Positions 61,643 to 64,000 of a stretch of 64,000 nucleotides of DNA are shown piece after piece (position 1 is the first letter of the stretch; each line of letters opens with the position of its first letter). The stretch is from Cyclonatronum proteinivorum (GTDB lineage Bacteria > Bacteroidota > Rhodothermia > Balneolales > Cyclonatronaceae): the NCBI RefSeq assembly GCF_003353065.1, contig NZ_CP027806.1, positions 3,616,501-3,680,500 on the forward strand. Direction: 5' to 3'. Both the position numbers and the translations under genes were made by a program. Below the pieces are notes generated by a model. It made no database searches, had not been told where the DNA came from, and worked only from the letters and a program-made list of their open reading frames with translations.

Positions 61643-61653
61643 AGATCGCACTC

Positions 61654-62805
61654 ATGCACATCAAACGCAGGCTTTTTGAACCGGTTAAGGAAAAGCTCCT
61701 ACATTCAGGTAAAATCGTATTACTGTATGGCCCGCGTCAGGCCGGCAAAACAACCTTAGGCAAGGAAATTGCAAAAGCAACCGGTCTCAGATACCTCTAC
61801 ATTAATGCCGATCAGTTAAGATATATTGATGTAATTTCAAGTCGTGATCTAAACAAGCTTCGCGATCTTACCTCGGGGTACGAACTGCTTTTCATTGATG
61901 AAGGACAACGGGTACCTGATATTGGACTGAATCTGAAAATCCTGCATGATGAACTGCCTCAATTAAAGGTGATGGTTACAGGATCTTCTTCATTCTTGCT
62001 ATCGGGACGCGTGAACGAATCTCTGGCCGGAAGAAAAAAAGTTTTCACGCTTCTGCCCCTTTCCACAGGAGAACTCCTTCAGCACTACAACCCTTTTGAA
62101 CTCAGCGAACAGCTCACTGACCGACTTATTTTTGGTTCTTATCCTGAAATCCTGAATCTCCGTTCGACAGCGGATAAACTGGAGTATCTTCGGGATGTAT
62201 CCACTTCATACATTTTCAAAGATATTCTTGAACTTGAAAACATCCGTTACCCATACAAAATCAATGACCTGCTAAAGCTGCTTGCATGGCAGACCGGTGC
62301 TGAAGTATCGATTCACGAACTGTGTCAAAAACTATCCCTGAACCGGGAAACGGTGGAGCGCTACCTTAACCTGCTTGAACAATCCTTTATCATTTTCAAA
62401 CTGCGTGCCTTCAGCCGTAATCCCAGAAAAGAAATCAGTAAATCCGTCAAATATTATTTCTATGACACCGGTATCCGAAATGTTCTGATTGATAACATGA
62501 ACCCACCGGATCAGAGAAATGATATCGGTGGGTTATGGGAAAACTATTTGATTGCTGAACGAAAAAAATATCTCCTTTTTGAAGGCATTCATGCATCCCA
62601 ATGGTTTTGGCGCACCTATAGCGGGACTGAAATAGACTATATTGAAGAAAGGGATGGAAAACTCTTCGCCTATGAAATTAAGTACCGGCAAAAAAAAGCT
62701 TCAGCACCGCCCAGCTGGAAGGAAAACTATGGCCATCACTTTGAGTCCGTTAACAGCGCCAACTACACCGGTTTTCTAAACCCGAAAAAAGACCCGGACC
62801 AATAA
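61654..62805 (+). CDS. AAA ATPase with DUF4143 domain
   Basis: A 383-residue protein with Walker A LYGPRQAGKTTLGK (residues 24-37), Walker B ELLFIDEGQRVPD and a C-terminal DUF4143 domain with a nuclease-like core (SGTEIDYIEERDGKLFAYEIKYRQ), whose Asp...Glu-x-Lys pattern recalls the PD-(D/E)xK fold. Family function is unproven, and such genes are often patchily distributed. The gene is AT-richer than its neighbours, suggesting transfer. The middle resembles a winged helix (KINDLLKLLAWQTGAEVSIH). Confidence 0.85.
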   Translation: MHIKRRLFEPVKEKLLHSGKIVLLYGPRQAGKTTLGKEIAKATGLRYLYINADQLRYIDVISSRDLNKLRDLTSGYELLFIDEGQRVPDIGLNLKILHDELPQLKVMVTGSSSFLLSGRVNESLAGRKKVFTLLPLSTGELLQHYNPFELSEQLTDRLIFGSYPEILNLRSTADKLEYLRDVSTSYIFKDILELENIRYPYKINDLLKLLAWQTGAEVSIHELCQKLSLNRETVERYLNLLEQSFIIFKLRAFSRNPRKEISKSVKYYFYDTGIRNVLIDNMNPPDQRNDIGGLWENYLIAERKKYLLFEGIHASQWFWRTYSGTEIDYIEERDGKLFAYEIKYRQKKASAPPSWKENYGHHFESVNSANYTGFLNPKKDPDQ

Positions 62806-62830
62806 GCACCGTTTGACCCGTAGCGCCGAA

Positions 62831-63877
62831 TCAATCCGGCTTGAGTGCCCGGGACCATTCCATCATTACCCGATAGGCTTCATTTCGTACGGATTCGCGG
62901 GAGAGAATGAGATCATGCATGCCATTTTCAATTTCGGCCAGCTGCAGATCCGGTGTTTGCAGGTTCCGGGCACCGGCTTTGATGTGCGCAACATTCAGCA
63001 CGGCATCCCCGGTAAAGAGAATCTCATTCATTTCGTTTTCCGGCACCGTTTTATCGGAATGCATAACCAGAACCGGTACGTCAAGACGGAGTCCGCGGCC
63101 TACGCGTTTATGGCCCAGCCGGATGGCACGTATCCATCCGTAGTTGATACGCACACCCGAACCTTTCCAGGCGGTATCGAAATCCCATTCGCCTTCTTCT
63201 CCCGCATAAATACTTGCCCCGTAAAAGCCCGGTGCCCCCTCAGGCGTCAGCTTATCCGGGTTTGATTTTCCGCGCCATGAAATAAAGGGAATGACGACAC
63301 GGCGCATGAAAAAGCCGGCATTGAAATCGTAAAAAGGACTGTTAAGCAACAGCGCTTCGAACATGCCCTCCCCGTAGCGGTCGGCAGCATAAAGGGTTGT
63401 GGTGAGTCCGCCGGTTGAATGACCTTTGAGAATAATATGGCCGGCACCGGCTCCACGTATGTAATCCAATGCCTTGTCGAGATCTGCGTAGTACTCAGCC
63501 AAATCGCGCACATTGGTTATTTTCTGATGAGATCGCCACGAGCGGCCATATTTCCGGAGATCAACCGCATAAAAATCAATCCCCTCCGCATTAAAGCGCC
63601 CGGCCATTTCTGTCTGAAAGAAATAGTCGTTGAATCCGTGCACATAGAGCACTGCGCGCGCGGCAGCTTCCTCCGGATTAACCAAACTGCGAACAAGGGT
63701 TATGAACACCTCCCCCTCATAATCGGGATCCATTTCAAAAGTACGCTGCTCGAAAGGTGCGCCAAGCACATCGGTTACCCAGCCGTCTTCCGGAGAAGCC
63801 GCCTGAACCGCGGAATGTGTTATAATTACAGACAGGCCTGCAGTGATAAACATCAGCTTCAGAATCCGGCTATTCAT
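62831..63877 (-). CDS. alpha/beta hydrolase, exported
   Basis: A hydrolase of 348 residues from ATG 63877. The signal peptide is LMFITAGLSVIITHSAVQAA. The nucleophile elbow is GHSTGG in HIILKGHSTGGLTT; Asp and His candidates are in VLVMHSDKTVP and NGMHDLIL. RAVLYVHGFNDYFFQTEMAG fits a serine aminopeptidase/lysophospholipase-type lid family (Hydrolase_4). Substrate unknown. Convergent with the DUF4143 gene. Confidence 0.85.
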   Translation of the reverse strand: MNSRILKLMFITAGLSVIITHSAVQAASPEDGWVTDVLGAPFEQRTFEMDPDYEGEVFITLVRSLVNPEEAAARAVLYVHGFNDYFFQTEMAGRFNAEGIDFYAVDLRKYGRSWRSHQKITNVRDLAEYYADLDKALDYIRGAGAGHIILKGHSTGGLTTTLYAADRYGEGMFEALLLNSPFYDFNAGFFMRRVVIPFISWRGKSNPDKLTPEGAPGFYGASIYAGEEGEWDFDTAWKGSGVRINYGWIRAIRLGHKRVGRGLRLDVPVLVMHSDKTVPENEMNEILFTGDAVLNVAHIKAGARNLQTPDLQLAEIENGMHDLILSRESVRNEAYRVMMEWSRALKPD

Positions 63878-64000
63878 TGGTGAGAACAATTGTTTTTTAA
63901 GGAATTCAGGAAAACCATGCACCGCATTGCAGCATTAAAGTTGCGCATTTTGCGGCTTAAAAATCAGGCGTTTCAGGATCAGCATAAAATACGGCAACCA

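Overview
The window is a 64 kb piece of a Gram-negative bacterial chromosome with roughly balanced base composition. The gene content suggests the Bacteroidota/Rhodothermota/Balneolota assemblage, most likely Balneolota or Rhodothermota. Evidence: gene families such as DUF2851, a two-component-regulator-propeller kinase and a carotenoid lycopene cyclase; an Mrp ATPase without its CxxC; an S16 with a long charged tail; and a ferrochelatase with an internal cysteine segment. Placement is by protein family only. The C5 heme pathway with oxygen-dependent HemF points to an aerobic lifestyle.

Layout. 1-2525: end of an ABC transporter ATPase gene, a methyltransferase and apaG. 2526-4429: a non-coding block of nested repeats (a 111-bp GC-rich unit, a 505-bp duplication and CTCGAG palindrome elements). 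4430-10334 (minus): a chaperone-usher-like surface cluster, decayed in two places: the chaperone lost its 5' end to an IS4-family insertion (10331 to about 11710) and the usher is split by a one-base frameshift. 11994-25650: housekeeping genes (glutathione peroxidase, a metallo-beta-lactamase-fold hydrolase, tRNA-Gln-prs-rplY-pth, a GDP-mannose pyrophosphorylase, a PhoR/PhoB-like pair, ruvA/ruvC, fabI). 26167-31322: an MltC-like lytic transglycosylase and the ffh-rpsP-rimM-trmD-rplS operon. 31598-36017: Mrp, an epimerase-like protein, a YqaA-like membrane protein and an MFS transporter.

36020-45930 (minus): a nearly complete heme cluster in transcription order hemH-hemA-hemC-hemD-hemE-hemF-hemB-(RsbW-like kinase)-hemL, then the MFS gene. 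Every step from glutamyl-tRNA to protoheme is present except protoporphyrinogen oxidase. 46629-52010: a three-gene signalling cassette consisting of a 14-repeat (two-propeller) sensor kinase, a single-domain receiver and a receiver-PP2C phosphatase. With the RsbW-like kinase in the heme cluster it could form a partner-switching circuit. 52253-64000: lycopene cyclase, a membrane anti-sigma-like protein, a TPR protein, a DUF481 barrel, a lipoprotein thioredoxin plus DsbD, a nucleotide pyrophosphatase/phosphodiesterase, a DUF4143 ATPase and an alpha/beta hydrolase.

The clearest signal outside named genes is a family of miniature inverted-repeat elements. Three full copies (52018-52243, 54670-54895, 59827-60006) share 14-bp ends CCCGCATTATTCAC, each copy flanked by its own matching 4-bp direct repeat (CTAG, CTAA, TTAA); degenerate single ends lie at 20138, 21375 and 56048. 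One copy abuts and may supply the start codon of the phosphodiesterase gene. No CRISPR array, rRNA or replication origin was seen. I did not find an obvious new defence or biosynthetic system. The best candidates for something undescribed are the degraded usher cluster with its unusual partners, the nested repeat block and the mobile mini-elements.
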